Shown piece after piece: positions 17,771-29,947 of a stretch of DNA of 64,000 bases (its first letter is position 1; every line of letters starts with the position of its first letter). Under the pieces are notes generated by a model that worked only from the letters and a program-made list of their open reading frames with translations, had not been told where the DNA came from and did not search any database. The DNA is from Flavobacteriales bacterium (lineage in GTDB: Bacteria > Bacteroidota > Bacteroidia > Flavobacteriales_D > Parvicellaceae). The position numbers were made by a program, and so were the translations under genes. The stretch spans positions 124,001 to 188,000 of the forward strand of contig JAOASC010000028.1 in NCBI GenBank assembly GCA_025210295.1, read 5' to 3'.

Positions 17771-19285
17771 ATGGAGATGGAAACCTTCGATATTGAAGCG
17801 AAACAAGACGGGAAAAAATTATATGATTATCAATTAAAAGATTTAAAAGAAATCTTTACTAGAATTGATGAGCATCCAGATAACTATAACTTATTGTATC
17901 AGTTACCAACTGGGGGAGGAAAAACAGTTATTTTTTCTGAAATTTCTAGGCAATATATTGAGAATACAGGAAAGAAAGTATTGATTCTAACACATCGAGT
18001 GGAGCTGTGTAAGCAAACAGATAGAATGCTACATGGATTTGGAATTAAGAACAAAGTAATAGACAGTAAAGTAAAGGAGCTTCCTGACCAATCCGATTAT
18101 AAGTGTTTTGTAGCAATGGTAGAAACACTGAATAATCGTCTGTTAGATGAGAAGTTTGAGTTGGAAGATATTGGGCTTGTTATTATTGATGAGGCACATT
18201 ACAACTCTTTTAATAAGTTATTCAAATACTTTGAAGATCGTTTTATTTTAGGAGTAACAGCTACCCCTTTGAGTTCAAATGTAAAGCTTCCTATGAAGAA
18301 TAATTACGATGAACTAATAACAGGGTTTGATATTGCTGCTTTGATTAAAGAGGGGTACTTAGCAAAAGCTGTAACTTATAGTTATGATGTTGGATTAACA
18401 TCACTTAAAATTGGGATTAATGGAGATTATACTGTAAAATCTTCAGAATTATTATACACCGATTACCCAATGCAAGAAAAGTTATTGTTTGCATATGAGG
18501 AAAAGGCTAAAGGGACCAAAACATTGATTTTCAATAACGGAATTAATACTTCAAAACAGGTTTATGAAACTTTCAAAGAAGCGGGGTATAATATTCGTCA
18601 TTTAGATAATAAAAATAGTAAAGCTGAGCGAGAAGAAATCTTGTATTGGTTTAAAACGACACCAGATGCTATTCTTACTTCAGTTAGTATTTTAACTACT
18701 GGGTTTGATGAACCAACAGTAGAAACAATTGTTTTAAATAGAGCGACCAAATCATTAGCATTATATTTCCAAATGATTGGAAGAGGCTCGCGTGTATTAC
18801 CTGATAAAAAAGAATTTTCAGTCATTGATTTAGGGAACAATGCTGCTCGTTTTGGTCTTTGGTATGAGAAAGTTGATTGGCAGTATATTTTTAGAGTTCC
18901 AGATTTATATTTAGAGACCATTCAAACGGATGAGGAAATAGAGAAAAACTTTGTCTATAAAATGCCTCCTGAAGTTAGGGCTCAATTCCCTAATTCTAAA
19001 GAGCTAGATTTTGATGTAAAAGCAAGATATAAGCAGGTGTTATCTCAACATCAGCGTCCTAAGTTGGTAATAGAAGAATCTATTAATCAACATGCAACGA
19101 TTTGTTGTGAAAACGCAGAAGATGCTTATGATGCTAGAAAATTAGCAGAATTGTTGGAAGATGACATCAAGGATCGTGTTAGACGTTATACTTATTGTAT
19201 TTGCAAAAGTACACCAAGTTACGTACAGTGGTTAGAAGATGATTATACTCGAAAACTAAGAGTTGAAATAGGAAAACGCTTTTAA
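17771..19285 (+). CDS. Superfamily 2 DEAD/DEAH-box helicase
   Basis: 504 residues. Walker A in QLPTGGGKTVIF (near residue 48), Walker B DEAHYN, motif III-like GVTATPLSS, and helicase C-terminal motifs with the arginine-finger segment FQMIGRGSRVL. The order is typical of the SSL2/UvrB-like ResIII group. A C-terminal ~120-residue extension has no recognised domain. The cellular role is not specified by the neighbours; no nuclease or methylase is adjacent that would indicate restriction or phage defence. Confidence 0.85.
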   Translation: MEMETFDIEAKQDGKKLYDYQLKDLKEIFTRIDEHPDNYNLLYQLPTGGGKTVIFSEISRQYIENTGKKVLILTHRVELCKQTDRMLHGFGIKNKVIDSKVKELPDQSDYKCFVAMVETLNNRLLDEKFELEDIGLVIIDEAHYNSFNKLFKYFEDRFILGVTATPLSSNVKLPMKNNYDELITGFDIAALIKEGYLAKAVTYSYDVGLTSLKIGINGDYTVKSSELLYTDYPMQEKLLFAYEEKAKGTKTLIFNNGINTSKQVYETFKEAGYNIRHLDNKNSKAEREEILYWFKTTPDAILTSVSILTTGFDEPTVETIVLNRATKSLALYFQMIGRGSRVLPDKKEFSVIDLGNNAARFGLWYEKVDWQYIFRVPDLYLETIQTDEEIEKNFVYKMPPEVRAQFPNSKELDFDVKARYKQVLSQHQRPKLVIEESINQHATICCENAEDAYDARKLAELLEDDIKDRVRRYTYCICKSTPSYVQWLEDDYTRKLRVEIGKRF

Positions 19286-19294
19286 GATCTATTT

Positions 19295-19316
19295 TTAGAA
19301 ATCTTTCTAATTTTTT
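19295..19316 (+). terminator. Weak AT-rich terminator candidate
   Basis: An inverted repeat TTAGAA / TTCTAA around a 4-nt loop is followed by six Ts, ten bases after the helicase stop. The stem is short and AT-only apart from two pairs, so strength is doubtful. Confidence 0.4.
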
Positions 19317-19423
19317 AATTTAGCGTCACTATATTTTTAATTGAAACGGTTAAAGTCTAAAACTTGGAGTTGTAAAGGGCTTAAGTGATGATGTTTTGAT
19401 TCGAAGTAAATACAAAGATACTG

Positions 19424-20449
19424 ATGAACTATATTAAAGGATATGATACTTTGCGCGCTTTTTCAATTATTTTAGTTGTCGTATCTCATCTTTTACCAGC
19501 CGGTTATGCCTTTTATGATACTCGGATGTGGATTGTTGTCTCGGGGACAACTGGCGTTCAGATTTTTTTCACATTAAGTGGTTTTTTAATCACCACCATT
19601 TTACTAAAAGAGCGAGGTAAAAAAGGGAAAATCAATTTTAAAAACTTCTTTGCAAGACGTTTTATACGTTTGCTTCCTCCATTGATTTTATTTTACGCTA
19701 TCATAGCAGTATTTATGCTCAGAGGGGATATTTCCTCAACGTTGATAGGGTATGTGTTTTCAGTGTTTTATGTCTATAATTTTGTGCATCACGATTACTA
19801 TACAGTTGAATTGGGACATACTTGGTCATTAGCAGTTGAGGAACAGTTTTATTTAACTTGGCCATTTATCCTTAGCCTGTTTAAAAGAGTAAACCAGTTG
19901 TATTTTATTGTAGGAGGAATATTGATCATGTGTTTAATTGGATATTATCTTTTCCCGACGTTAGCTGTAGCTGACCATTATCATACAGACCGTTGGTTCT
20001 TTCCAGCTGTAGCCCCGATAATAGTAGGGAGTCTTTTTGCGATACTCAATAATCGATACTCAGAAAAATGGAAGATTCATTTCCATAGTAAGTATTGGTA
20101 TTTAATTGCTGGAATAGGCTTATTTCTTTATCCCCTTTATTCGTTAGAACTGTTACTAGTTACTGCACCAATTTTTCAGGCTGTTGGCGTAAGTTTAGGA
20201 TTAATATGGTTGTTATACAATCAGTCATCAAAAATAACAGCAATTCTAGACAATCTTTTGTTTAGATATATCGGGAAAATATCTTATGGAATATACGTTT
20301 ATCAGGGGTTTTTCTTACGAACTGGACCTGGGGGAGAACTGGCAGTTCAGCAATATCCTTTAAATATTTTGTTGGTACTTTTAATGGCTGTGCTTTCATA
20401 CGAATTGTATGAGAAGCCCATTTTACAATTGAAGAAAAAGTTTGTTTAG
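19424..20449 (+). CDS. Acyltransferase 3 (OafA/YrhL-type) integral membrane protein
   Basis: 341 residues with about ten membrane helices. Family motifs: YIKGYDTLRAFSIILVVVSH at the N-terminus (catalytic-type His), RRFIRLLPPL, and GHTWSLAVEEQFYLTWP. Acyltransferase-3 proteins move acetyl or other acyl groups across the inner membrane onto O-antigen, peptidoglycan or exported sugars. No polysaccharide cluster adjoins it, so the acceptor is unknown. Its last 4 bp overlap the end of the convergent truA gene. Confidence 0.9.
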   Translation: MNYIKGYDTLRAFSIILVVVSHLLPAGYAFYDTRMWIVVSGTTGVQIFFTLSGFLITTILLKERGKKGKINFKNFFARRFIRLLPPLILFYAIIAVFMLRGDISSTLIGYVFSVFYVYNFVHHDYYTVELGHTWSLAVEEQFYLTWPFILSLFKRVNQLYFIVGGILIMCLIGYYLFPTLAVADHYHTDRWFFPAVAPIIVGSLFAILNNRYSEKWKIHFHSKYWYLIAGIGLFLYPLYSLELLLVTAPIFQAVGVSLGLIWLLYNQSSKITAILDNLLFRYIGKISYGIYVYQGFFLRTGPGGELAVQQYPLNILLVLLMAVLSYELYEKPILQLKKKFV

Positions 20450-21186
20450 TCAATAAAGTCGTATTCAACTTTAGATAAATACAAGCCTTTACCATCTACA
20501 GATTTTCCAGCTTCACAGCGATCTTTAGCTTCAATGATATTAGCAAAATCATTAATAGAGAGCTTGTGCTGACCAACTTTTAGCAACGTACCTACTATAG
20601 CTCTTACCATGTTTCTCAAAAAACGATCAGCTTGAATAGTAAATACTATTTGATCATTATTGACTTCCCATTTGGCATACATGATTTTGCAAATGTTTGT
20701 CTTGGCATCTGAATGCACTTTGCTAAATGAAGTAAAATCACTATAGTTAAATAATAACTGACAAGCCTCATTCATACGCTTAATATCCAATGGGTAGGGG
20801 TAGAAGAGTGAACCTTCTAGAATAAAAGGATTTTTTTGTGTATGAATATGGTATTCGTAAGTTCTGGATAGCGCATCAAAACGTGTATGTTGGTGGTCTT
20901 CTACTTTTATAAAACGTTTGACGACAATTGTAAAGGGTAAAATGCGATTAATACGGTAAGTCGTTTCTTCTGTATCAATTGCTTTATCAATATCGAAATG
21001 GAGGTAAAAGTCTGAAGCATGAACGCCTGTATCTGTTCTACCACATCCCACACAATGAATTGGACCATTATTAAAATAAGTGGTTAGTGCTTTGTTTACT
21101 TCAGCTTGAACAGTATTCGCATTGGGTTGAACTTGCCAACCGTGAAAATCTTTTCCGTTATATGCAATTTGAACAAAGTAGCGCAT
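20446..21186 (-). CDS. truA: tRNA pseudouridine(38-40) synthase
   Basis: 246 residues, normal TruA length. The catalytic Asp52 lies in the GCGRTDTGVHAS motif, and the FLRNMVRAIVGTLL and ARF-type FDALSRTYEYHI motifs are present. It isomerises uridines 38-40 in the tRNA anticodon arm. The start codon (21184-21186) is immediately preceded on the minus strand by the T-tract of the upstream terminator, leaving no room for a promoter of its own between the hairpin and the ATG. Confidence 0.95.
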   Translation of the reverse strand: MRYFVQIAYNGKDFHGWQVQPNANTVQAEVNKALTTYFNNGPIHCVGCGRTDTGVHASDFYLHFDIDKAIDTEETTYRINRILPFTIVVKRFIKVEDHQHTRFDALSRTYEYHIHTQKNPFILEGSLFYPYPLDIKRMNEACQLLFNYSDFTSFSKVHSDAKTNICKIMYAKWEVNNDQIVFTIQADRFLRNMVRAIVGTLLKVGQHKLSINDFANIIEAKDRCEAGKSVDGKGLYLSKVEYDFID

Positions 21187-21237
21187 AAAAAAATCAATAA
21201 ATAAGCCTAACAGCTCAGTAGAAACTGTTAGGCTTAT
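21187..21237 (-). terminator. Strong terminator directly abutting the truA start
   Basis: A 13-bp perfect stem (21201-21213 with 21225-21237, loop 11 nt) is followed on the minus strand by TTATTGATTTTTTTATG, where the final ATG is the truA start. It terminates the upstream lipoprotein gene. Confidence 0.85.
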
Positions 21238-21276
21238 TGATCAGTATTATCAATTATAGTCTTGAATATATAGCAA

Positions 21277-22137
21277 TTAATTTAATTGAATTGGGAATGA
21301 TAAATTATTAACAGAAACAGTAGCATTATTATCACAACCATCAGCTCTTACACCATAATCAATTGAACGTGTTGCTAGACCATTTGGTGTAATCTCTAAA
21401 ACTCCTTCTACAATCCATCTACAGTTAACATAGATGATAAGAGGTGTAGAAATATTAGCTGTATATGCTAAACCGTTTTGCGTCACACCACTTCCAGTTC
21501 CACTAATTTCATAGACGTCATCTGTAATTCCAGTCCATCCATGAGAAAGAAATGTCGTGTTTTCTCCTTCAATCCAAGTTCTAGTTCTGTTAGATGTCCA
21601 CGTAGAACTATTTCCATTGGGATGGGTTACTGTACCATTAACAACAATAGAGAAATAAGATTGTTGCAGGTTATTTCTCCCCTCATTAGTGATGGTTTTA
21701 GATCCAGTCAAAGTATAACCATTAACAGTATAGTTCGGAGTTACATTGATCACGGTACTACTATCTCTATATCTCCCAGAGAATGTTGCAGTAACTGTTC
21801 CACTTCTTGTTTTACCATCTAAACCAACACATGAGTTTCCAAAATCGATAGTTACCGTTTTAGGAAAAGTAGTATCAGGTAATGATGGGCTAATAGTTAT
21901 TGCTGCACAATTACCAAAAAAGTAAGTGGACTTTAAATCATTTTCATTTTGTGCAATTTCAGAAACAATAGCATATACATCATTAAAAGCTGTTTCTGAT
22001 ACTGCATAATCTTTTGAAGCATCAATGTTTGTTGACGGTTCTTCTTCAGCTGGTTCTTCCTCTTTTTTACAAGAATGAGTAGAGAATATAAGGCCTCCAA
22101 TAACCAAGCAAAGTGGTAAAATTTTTCTAAAGTCCAT
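21277..22137 (-). CDS. Hypothetical surface lipoprotein
   Basis: 286 residues. The N-terminus is a lipoprotein-like signal ending at Cys23, followed by KKEEEPAEEEP. An acidic stretch after the lipid-bearing Cys is the known export signal for surface lipoproteins in Bacteroidetes. The rest is Thr/Ser/Asn-rich beta sequence (motifs SLPDTTFPKTVTIDFG, GTVTATFSGRY) with conserved-looking cysteines. No named family recognised. It has its own terminator downstream. Confidence 0.65.
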   Translation of the reverse strand: MDFRKILPLCLVIGGLIFSTHSCKKEEEPAEEEPSTNIDASKDYAVSETAFNDVYAIVSEIAQNENDLKSTYFFGNCAAITISPSLPDTTFPKTVTIDFGNSCVGLDGKTRSGTVTATFSGRYRDSSTVINVTPNYTVNGYTLTGSKTITNEGRNNLQQSYFSIVVNGTVTHPNGNSSTWTSNRTRTWIEGENTTFLSHGWTGITDDVYEISGTGSGVTQNGLAYTANISTPLIIYVNCRWIVEGVLEITPNGLATRSIDYGVRADGCDNNATVSVNNLSFPIQLN

Positions 22138-22178
22138 AATTGTAGTTTTTAGTTTAATATTCCTAAAAGGTACAAAAA

Positions 22179-25329
<3,151 letters not shown>

Positions 25330-25415
25330 CACGATTATTAACCAACTATAACCACTGTAAATATATACACTTTAAATGAACTAAAAGATAAAATTGTGAC
25401 TTCTCTTTCTGATCT

Positions 25416-26030
25416 CTATTGCTTAATCAAAGTTGATGTAGCTTCTTCTGTATTAGCAAACCTAGCTTTGGGATGAATTTCATCATCATAATAGAGGTTA
25501 AATTCCATTCTGTTAAGGTATATTCCAGCTTTAGATAATAACTCAACGTCACAAATCAAGTTGGTGTTTTTATCTTCCATATCAATTAATAATGAGGGAG
25601 TTTTAGCAGAAAAATAGAGTATAACATCCGCGCTAAATTCATCATCTATTGCAGATTTTCCTCGTGTAGAAAACGTTTGGTCGTTTAAATTGGTAATACA
25701 ATTTCCTGTTTTTTTGAAAAACTTATCGTTATTAAAAGCTTTCGTAAATTCGTTTTTTCCGCAAGCATTAAAAATGGTGATTGAAGTGAAATCTTCTAAC
25801 TGATAATTATAGATCATGGATAACTGACCTTCTTCGGTAGATACAAATGCAATATCTCGGATGCTATCCAGTGCTTGTATCTTTACATTTTTTTCGGAGT
25901 ATTTGTTGATGACATATTGAATATTCCTAGCTTTAAAAAAACAAAAATCAAAAAGATTTTCGCTTTTTTGAGCTAAGTTGATATTCAATGTACTCAAAAA
26001 CAAAAACAAAAGGGGTAGTCTTGTTTTCAT
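25416..26030 (-). CDS. Exported hypothetical protein
   Basis: 204 residues with a signal peptide ending in INLAQ (residues ~17-21). The mature part is soluble, mixed alpha/beta, with three cysteines (DFCFFKAR, NACGKNEF, ISD-like LICDVEL). No family recognised. It stands alone between the TIGR01777 gene downstream and the membrane protein gene upstream, with no overlap. Confidence 0.6.
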   Translation of the reverse strand: MKTRLPLLFLFLSTLNINLAQKSENLFDFCFFKARNIQYVINKYSEKNVKIQALDSIRDIAFVSTEEGQLSMIYNYQLEDFTSITIFNACGKNEFTKAFNNDKFFKKTGNCITNLNDQTFSTRGKSAIDDEFSADVILYFSAKTPSLLIDMEDKNTNLICDVELLSKAGIYLNRMEFNLYYDDEIHPKARFANTEEATSTLIKQ

Positions 26031-26163
26031 GTTTGCTTTGTTTTAATGTTAATATAAATGTAGAAAATAATTCGACGAATTCATGGTTTTTAACATTGTT
26101 TTGTTTAAATGGGTAGGATTAATGGATAGAAATAGAAAAAGTCTATTTGAATAGATTAAATCG

Positions 26164-27075
26164 TTATTCTTTTAAATCTTTCAAAGCCCAATCAATATCT
26201 TTAAAAATAAATTGATAGCCGTTATCTACTAATACTTCTGGATAGACCCAACGGCTTTTTAATACGAGTTCGGGTTCCGTTCTTATTAGAAATGCGCCTA
26301 TTTTTAATAACCATTTAGGTTGGGGTAAAACGCACCAATGTCCCAAAGAATTTCTTAAAGAATGCATAAATTCGCTGTTGTCTATACTAGAGGGAGCAGT
26401 GGTATTAATGCTACCTGTGAGTTGTTTATTTTTAATCACAAAATCAATAATATTGATAAAATCTTGAATGTGTAACCAGGCAAACTTTTGCTTTCCATCT
26501 CCTTGTTTACCGCCCAAACCAAATTTTACTAACCTCGATAAAACAGGGTAAACACCTCCATTATTTCCCAAAACTAAAGATGTCCGTAAGGCAACTTTTC
26601 GTGTCTGAGGCGTCTGATGGCTATAAAATTCTTTTTCCCAATTTTTAGCGACATTCATCGAGAAGTCATTACCAATTTCACCATTTTCTTCAGTCATCAT
26701 CTTATCTTCAGCATGGCGATAGATGGTTGCTGTACTGGCATTAATCCATAATTTAGGAGGCGTTGGACTTGCTGAAATAAGTTGACCTAACAAACGAGTT
26801 GCATCAATTCTTGAATTCATAATTAATGCTTGATTCTGCTTTGTATATCGACAATCAACCGATTTGCCAGCAAGGTTAATAACAATAGCTGCTTTATGAA
26901 TCCATTTGGACCAATTCCCAACTGTTTTTCCATCCCATTGTTCGTATATTATTCCATTTCCCTCTCGTTTTTCTCCTCTACTAAGCACGATAACTTGATA
27001 CCCTATTGATTTAAAATGTAGCGCCAGGTTTTTACCTAAGAAACCTGTTCCACCTGTTATTACTATTGTTTTCAT
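26164..27075 (-). CDS. TIGR01777 family epimerase/oxidoreductase (YfcH-like)
   Basis: 303 residues. N-terminal Rossmann motif TGGTGFLGKNLALHF, then VINLAGKSVDCRYT and a C-terminal DUF1731-like region (PKWLLKIGAFLIRTEPELVLKSRWVYP). Atypical SDR family related to YfcH; the substrate is not established. It follows the DUF2071 gene with only 4 bp between, and both sit at the end of the GbsR-associated operon. Confidence 0.9.
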   Translation of the reverse strand: MKTIVITGGTGFLGKNLALHFKSIGYQVIVLSRGEKREGNGIIYEQWDGKTVGNWSKWIHKAAIVINLAGKSVDCRYTKQNQALIMNSRIDATRLLGQLISASPTPPKLWINASTATIYRHAEDKMMTEENGEIGNDFSMNVAKNWEKEFYSHQTPQTRKVALRTSLVLGNNGGVYPVLSRLVKFGLGGKQGDGKQKFAWLHIQDFINIIDFVIKNKQLTGSINTTAPSSIDNSEFMHSLRNSLGHWCVLPQPKWLLKIGAFLIRTEPELVLKSRWVYPEVLVDNGYQFIFKDIDWALKDLKE

Positions 27076-27079
27076 AATC

Positions 27080-27790
27080 TCATATTTTAATTTTATTGGC
27101 GTGTTCTACACTAATTTCTGATCCTTCTGCTAGAATGATAGCATTAGGTTTTTGTTGACTCAAAAAATCATATTCTTGACCATAAGTAGCACCAAAATCT
27201 ACATTTATATTAGCTGAATGAATAGGGTAGATTTCCCATTTAGGATGTTTTACTTCATAAGCAAAAGTTGTATCTTTTTTTTGATTGTAGCCCCAATAGT
27301 GTTCTGTAATAAACGCTTCTAACGAATTTTTAGGACACTGTTTTAGCGTATTTTGAGCAACAACACCAAATGATTGAATTTTATCGTTACTTTTCCATTG
27401 ATAACCTATTTCTATATTCTTAGTATCCTCACTTAACGCATGTTGCATTGATGTTGACTCATAGTTTTCGTTATAAATTGCATTTGCAATAAATTTGATG
27501 AGTGGTTTTGGAACAATTTCCTTGACAAAAACAACACCTCTTTTAATTTCATTTTGAACCTTATGTTTTACGTAAAATCGTAGATTGACCTCTTCAAAGT
27601 TGATATGGAAAGGGACTTTGATTCCTTTTACTTTTGTTTCCTTAAAAAGAAAGCCTACTAATGAAAGATAACACTTCCCATTCCATAAATCAATTTCGGT
27701 ATGTTTTGGAACTAATGGTTGAAGTAGGAGAGGTGAAACTTCATAGTTCACTAAAATTAATTTTCTCCATTCTGCTTTTAAAAATGACAT
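27080..27790 (-). CDS. DUF2071 (YqjF-like) protein
   Basis: 236 residues. N-terminal FLKAEWRKLILVNYEV motif, then LVPKHTEIDLWNGKCYLSLVGF, the typical YqjF/DUF2071 signature. Function unknown; the fold resembles acetoacetate decarboxylase-like proteins. Likely cotranscribed with the TIGR01777 gene 4 bp downstream and the small membrane genes 11 bp upstream. Confidence 0.8.
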   Translation of the reverse strand: MSFLKAEWRKLILVNYEVSPLLLQPLVPKHTEIDLWNGKCYLSLVGFLFKETKVKGIKVPFHINFEEVNLRFYVKHKVQNEIKRGVVFVKEIVPKPLIKFIANAIYNENYESTSMQHALSEDTKNIEIGYQWKSNDKIQSFGVVAQNTLKQCPKNSLEAFITEHYWGYNQKKDTTFAYEVKHPKWEIYPIHSANINVDFGATYGQEYDFLSQQKPNAIILAEGSEISVEHANKIKI

Positions 27791-27801
27791 AATAATTAGG
27801 A

Positions 27802-28218
27802 TTAGATGATTATATTTTCCTCATTGAAATTAGCTCTAAAGTTAGGCGTGTTTGCTGTGCTGTTCTTTTTAGCAGCTTTCTTACCTCTAAAGAATAAATA
27901 GAGATTAAAAAATAACATCGCACCTAAGTAAATTGAGAAGCCTCCAATTTTTTGACTCAAGACTTCTATAACTTCTTGGTAGGTGACTACTCCGTAGAAA
28001 TTGACTTCTAAAATACTTAATGCAAAGCCGATATTAAACAGGTAAAAGCCAACTTCAAATAGACGATTAGTAGCTAGGGCAATATCTTCTCTTCCATGAA
28101 AGATATCAAGCATATAAACTTTCCCATTCTTGAATAAGATATGTGCTACATATAATGTTAGTGTTATTGAAACGGTTAGGTAAACGAGGTAAGTGGTAAT
28201 GATGTGATAATTTTCCAT
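27802..28218 (-). CDS. Small membrane protein, paralogue pair A, member 2
   Basis: 138 residues with three or four hydrophobic helices and the motif YMLDIFHGREDIALATNRLFEVGFYLFNIGFAL (quoted in parts: YMLDIFHGRE, NRLFEVGFYL). It resembles the adjacent 120-residue protein in layout: hydrophobic N-terminus, a VLxKNGxVY motif, a Asn-Arg/Lys-Leu-Leu/Phe motif, then two helices. Function unknown. Fifth gene after the GbsR gene in the same orientation, 5 bp after its paralogue. Confidence 0.6.
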   Translation of the reverse strand: MENYHIITTYLVYLTVSITLTLYVAHILFKNGKVYMLDIFHGREDIALATNRLFEVGFYLFNIGFALSILEVNFYGVVTYQEVIEVLSQKIGGFSIYLGAMLFFNLYLFFRGKKAAKKNSTANTPNFRANFNEENIII

Positions 28219-28223
28219 GATCT

Positions 28224-28586
28224 TTATTTTTTTATGGTTAATGATTTTTTTGTTTTGCTATATATATTTAATCCTATAACATTGATATAATGCATGATGG
28301 CCAGAAGTAATAAAAGGTTCCCTAATTTTTGACCAGTTATTCTAAATACATCTGGTAGAGTGTAAATAACTTCCCAATTGGTGATTTCTAATGCTGCTTT
28401 TCCTAGGTTTACTAGATAGTAACCAATCAATAATAATTTATTGATTGAATGAACATAAGCTGTCTGATGTTGAAAAATTTCGAGTAAATAAACTTCTCCA
28501 TTTTTGTACAGTACCCAACCAATTTTGATGGTTATAAAAAAGCTACTGGATAGAAATATGATATAACTGATTAGTTGGTAATTCAT
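28224..28586 (-). CDS. Small membrane protein, paralogue pair A, member 1
   Basis: 120 residues, three or four predicted membrane helices. Shares a KNGEVYLLEIFQH segment and an INKLLLIGYYLVNLG segment with its downstream neighbour (KNGKVYMLDIFHG, TNRLFEVGFYLFNIG), so the two are tandem paralogues. Its start overlaps the upstream membrane gene's stop by 4 bp. Function unknown. Confidence 0.6.
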   Translation of the reverse strand: MNYQLISYIIFLSSSFFITIKIGWVLYKNGEVYLLEIFQHQTAYVHSINKLLLIGYYLVNLGKAALEITNWEVIYTLPDVFRITGQKLGNLLLLLAIMHYINVIGLNIYSKTKKSLTIKK

Positions 28587-28969
28587 AATCTGCTTGTAAT
28601 TTGTAGAGTTGTGATAATAATACCGTTAATGATGAATAGAGCTATGCCAATAAATATTGAACAAATACAACCAATTAAAACGACCATAAACCAGCTGTAG
28701 AATCCATCCAAGTACCAAATTAGTATTGAAATGGCTAGCATACCACAAACAAAGCTTCCAACTGTTGTAAGGATACTTTCAGTAAATATATCTAAAGGTT
28801 TATAGGTGTTATTCTTCGCATAATATCTGGTAATAAAGAAGATAGAAAGGTAAACACCAATTATAAAAATTGATAATAAAGGGTCTAAATTCTTATACAA
28901 AGTCGGGAGCATGATTCCACTTGATAAGCTGTAAGCCGTTATTCGTGTTATGATTAATTTGTTTTTCAC
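28583..28969 (-). CDS. Small membrane protein, paralogue pair B, member 2
   Basis: 128 residues, four membrane helices. Shares TRTTAY/TRITAY, a YxxxYFxTR motif and an ESxLTTxxSF-G motif with its upstream neighbour, so it is a tandem duplicate. Overlaps both neighbours by 4 bp (ATGA-type junctions), which indicates translational coupling. No known family. Confidence 0.6.
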   Translation of the reverse strand: MKNKLIITRITAYSLSSGIMLPTLYKNLDPLLSIFIIGVYLSIFFITRYYAKNNTYKPLDIFTESILTTVGSFVCGMLAISILIWYLDGFYSWFMVVLIGCICSIFIGIALFIINGIIITTLQITSRL

Positions 28970-29355
28970 TTTTCTATATTTTTAATAATTAGCACACCTA
29001 CATAGTTCATTATAAATAGAGCTAAACCAATTATAAGTGAACTAGGAATTCCAACAACTGTTGGTAAAAAAAGAACTCCAATTCCGAATTTTCCAAAGGC
29101 AGCAATTGGACTAGCAATTATAAGCCCTCCTATAAAACTAACCATAGTTGTAAGTACACTTTCTCCCAAAATATGGGGCCATTTTAAAGAATAGTTCTGT
29201 GCAAAAAGTCTAGTGAGGAAATAGATTATTACATACATACCAATCATGAACGCTATGATTTCTGGTTCGAATTGTTGAGTAATTAGAAAAGGAACAGTTA
29301 TTATACTTGAAAGTATGTATGCTGTAGTTCTTGTTATTTTTAATTTCTTTTTCAT
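28966..29355 (-). CDS. Small membrane protein, paralogue pair B, member 1
   Basis: 129 residues, four membrane helices; motifs LKITRTTAYILSS and GESVLTTMVSFIGGL. First gene after the GbsR gene; the palindromic operator at 29371-29396 lies 16 bp upstream of its ATG, so its expression is probably governed by GbsR. Function unknown; small size and duplication suggest a hetero-oligomeric membrane complex (inference). Confidence 0.6.
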   Translation of the reverse strand: MKKKLKITRTTAYILSSIITVPFLITQQFEPEIIAFMIGMYVIIYFLTRLFAQNYSLKWPHILGESVLTTMVSFIGGLIIASPIAAFGKFGIGVLFLPTVVGIPSSLIIGLALFIMNYVGVLIIKNIEK

Positions 29356-29370
29356 TTGTTTGTAGTTTTT

Positions 29371-29396
29371 AAACTTTCAGAAAAAAATGAAAGTTT
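29371..29396. promoter_or_regulatory. Palindromic operator, copy 1
   Basis: AAACTTTCA - 8 nt - TGAAAGTTT, a 9-8-9 inverted repeat. The same arms, spacer length and A-rich spacer recur at 29948-29973. It sits between the GbsR gene and the membrane-gene operon, 16 bp upstream of the first membrane gene start. Confidence 0.75.
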
Positions 29397-29410
29397 GATT
29401 CAAAAAAAAA

Positions 29411-29923
29411 TTAGCTGAACAATTTCATGATGGTTTTCATAAACCAACTTTTTTCAGATGTACTTACTCTAGTTAATGTTTTATCGGCTTTAATAGCCAT
29501 ATCATTGATGTCGTTTATCTGTTTGATAAAATGCTCTAGTTCTTCAGGTTTATTTTCACTTTTAATTTCAGTTGATTGCAATTGACCTAAAATTTGAAGC
29601 ATTGGCAATAACTCTTTTTGTTGACGCATTTTTATGATACGTTTAGCAATAGTCCAAATATCTTTTTCTCCAATAAAAAACTCTCGACGTTCCCCAACTT
29701 TAAATTCTTTATAAAGCAATCCCCAATCAATTAAAGTTCTAATATTGGTGTTGGCATTTCCTCTAGAGATTTGAAGAGCTTCCATAACTTCTTCGGTACT
29801 CATCGATTCTGGAGTGATTAAAAACAAGGCATGTATTTGTGCCATAGTCCTGTTAATCCCCCATTGAGAACCAAAACTTCCCCACGATTGAATAAATTTA
29901 TGTTGTGCTTCTTCTAATTGCAT
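29411..29923 (-). CDS. GbsR/MarR-family transcriptional regulator
   Basis: 170 residues. Winged-helix region with MAQIHALFLI, STEEVMEALQISRGNANTNIRTLIDWGLL and KVGERREFF, the signature of the GbsR branch of MarR regulators. The two palindromic sites flanking the gene (29371-29396 and 29948-29973) are likely its operators, giving autoregulation plus control of the downstream membrane genes and probably the divergent gene. The effector is unknown (choline in the founding member, but that pathway is absent here). Confidence 0.85.
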   Translation of the reverse strand: MQLEEAQHKFIQSWGSFGSQWGINRTMAQIHALFLITPESMSTEEVMEALQISRGNANTNIRTLIDWGLLYKEFKVGERREFFIGEKDIWTIAKRIIKMRQQKELLPMLQILGQLQSTEIKSENKPEELEHFIKQINDINDMAIKADKTLTRVSTSEKSWFMKTIMKLFS

Positions 29924-29947
29924 AGTGTAAATGTAATAAAAGTTTTT

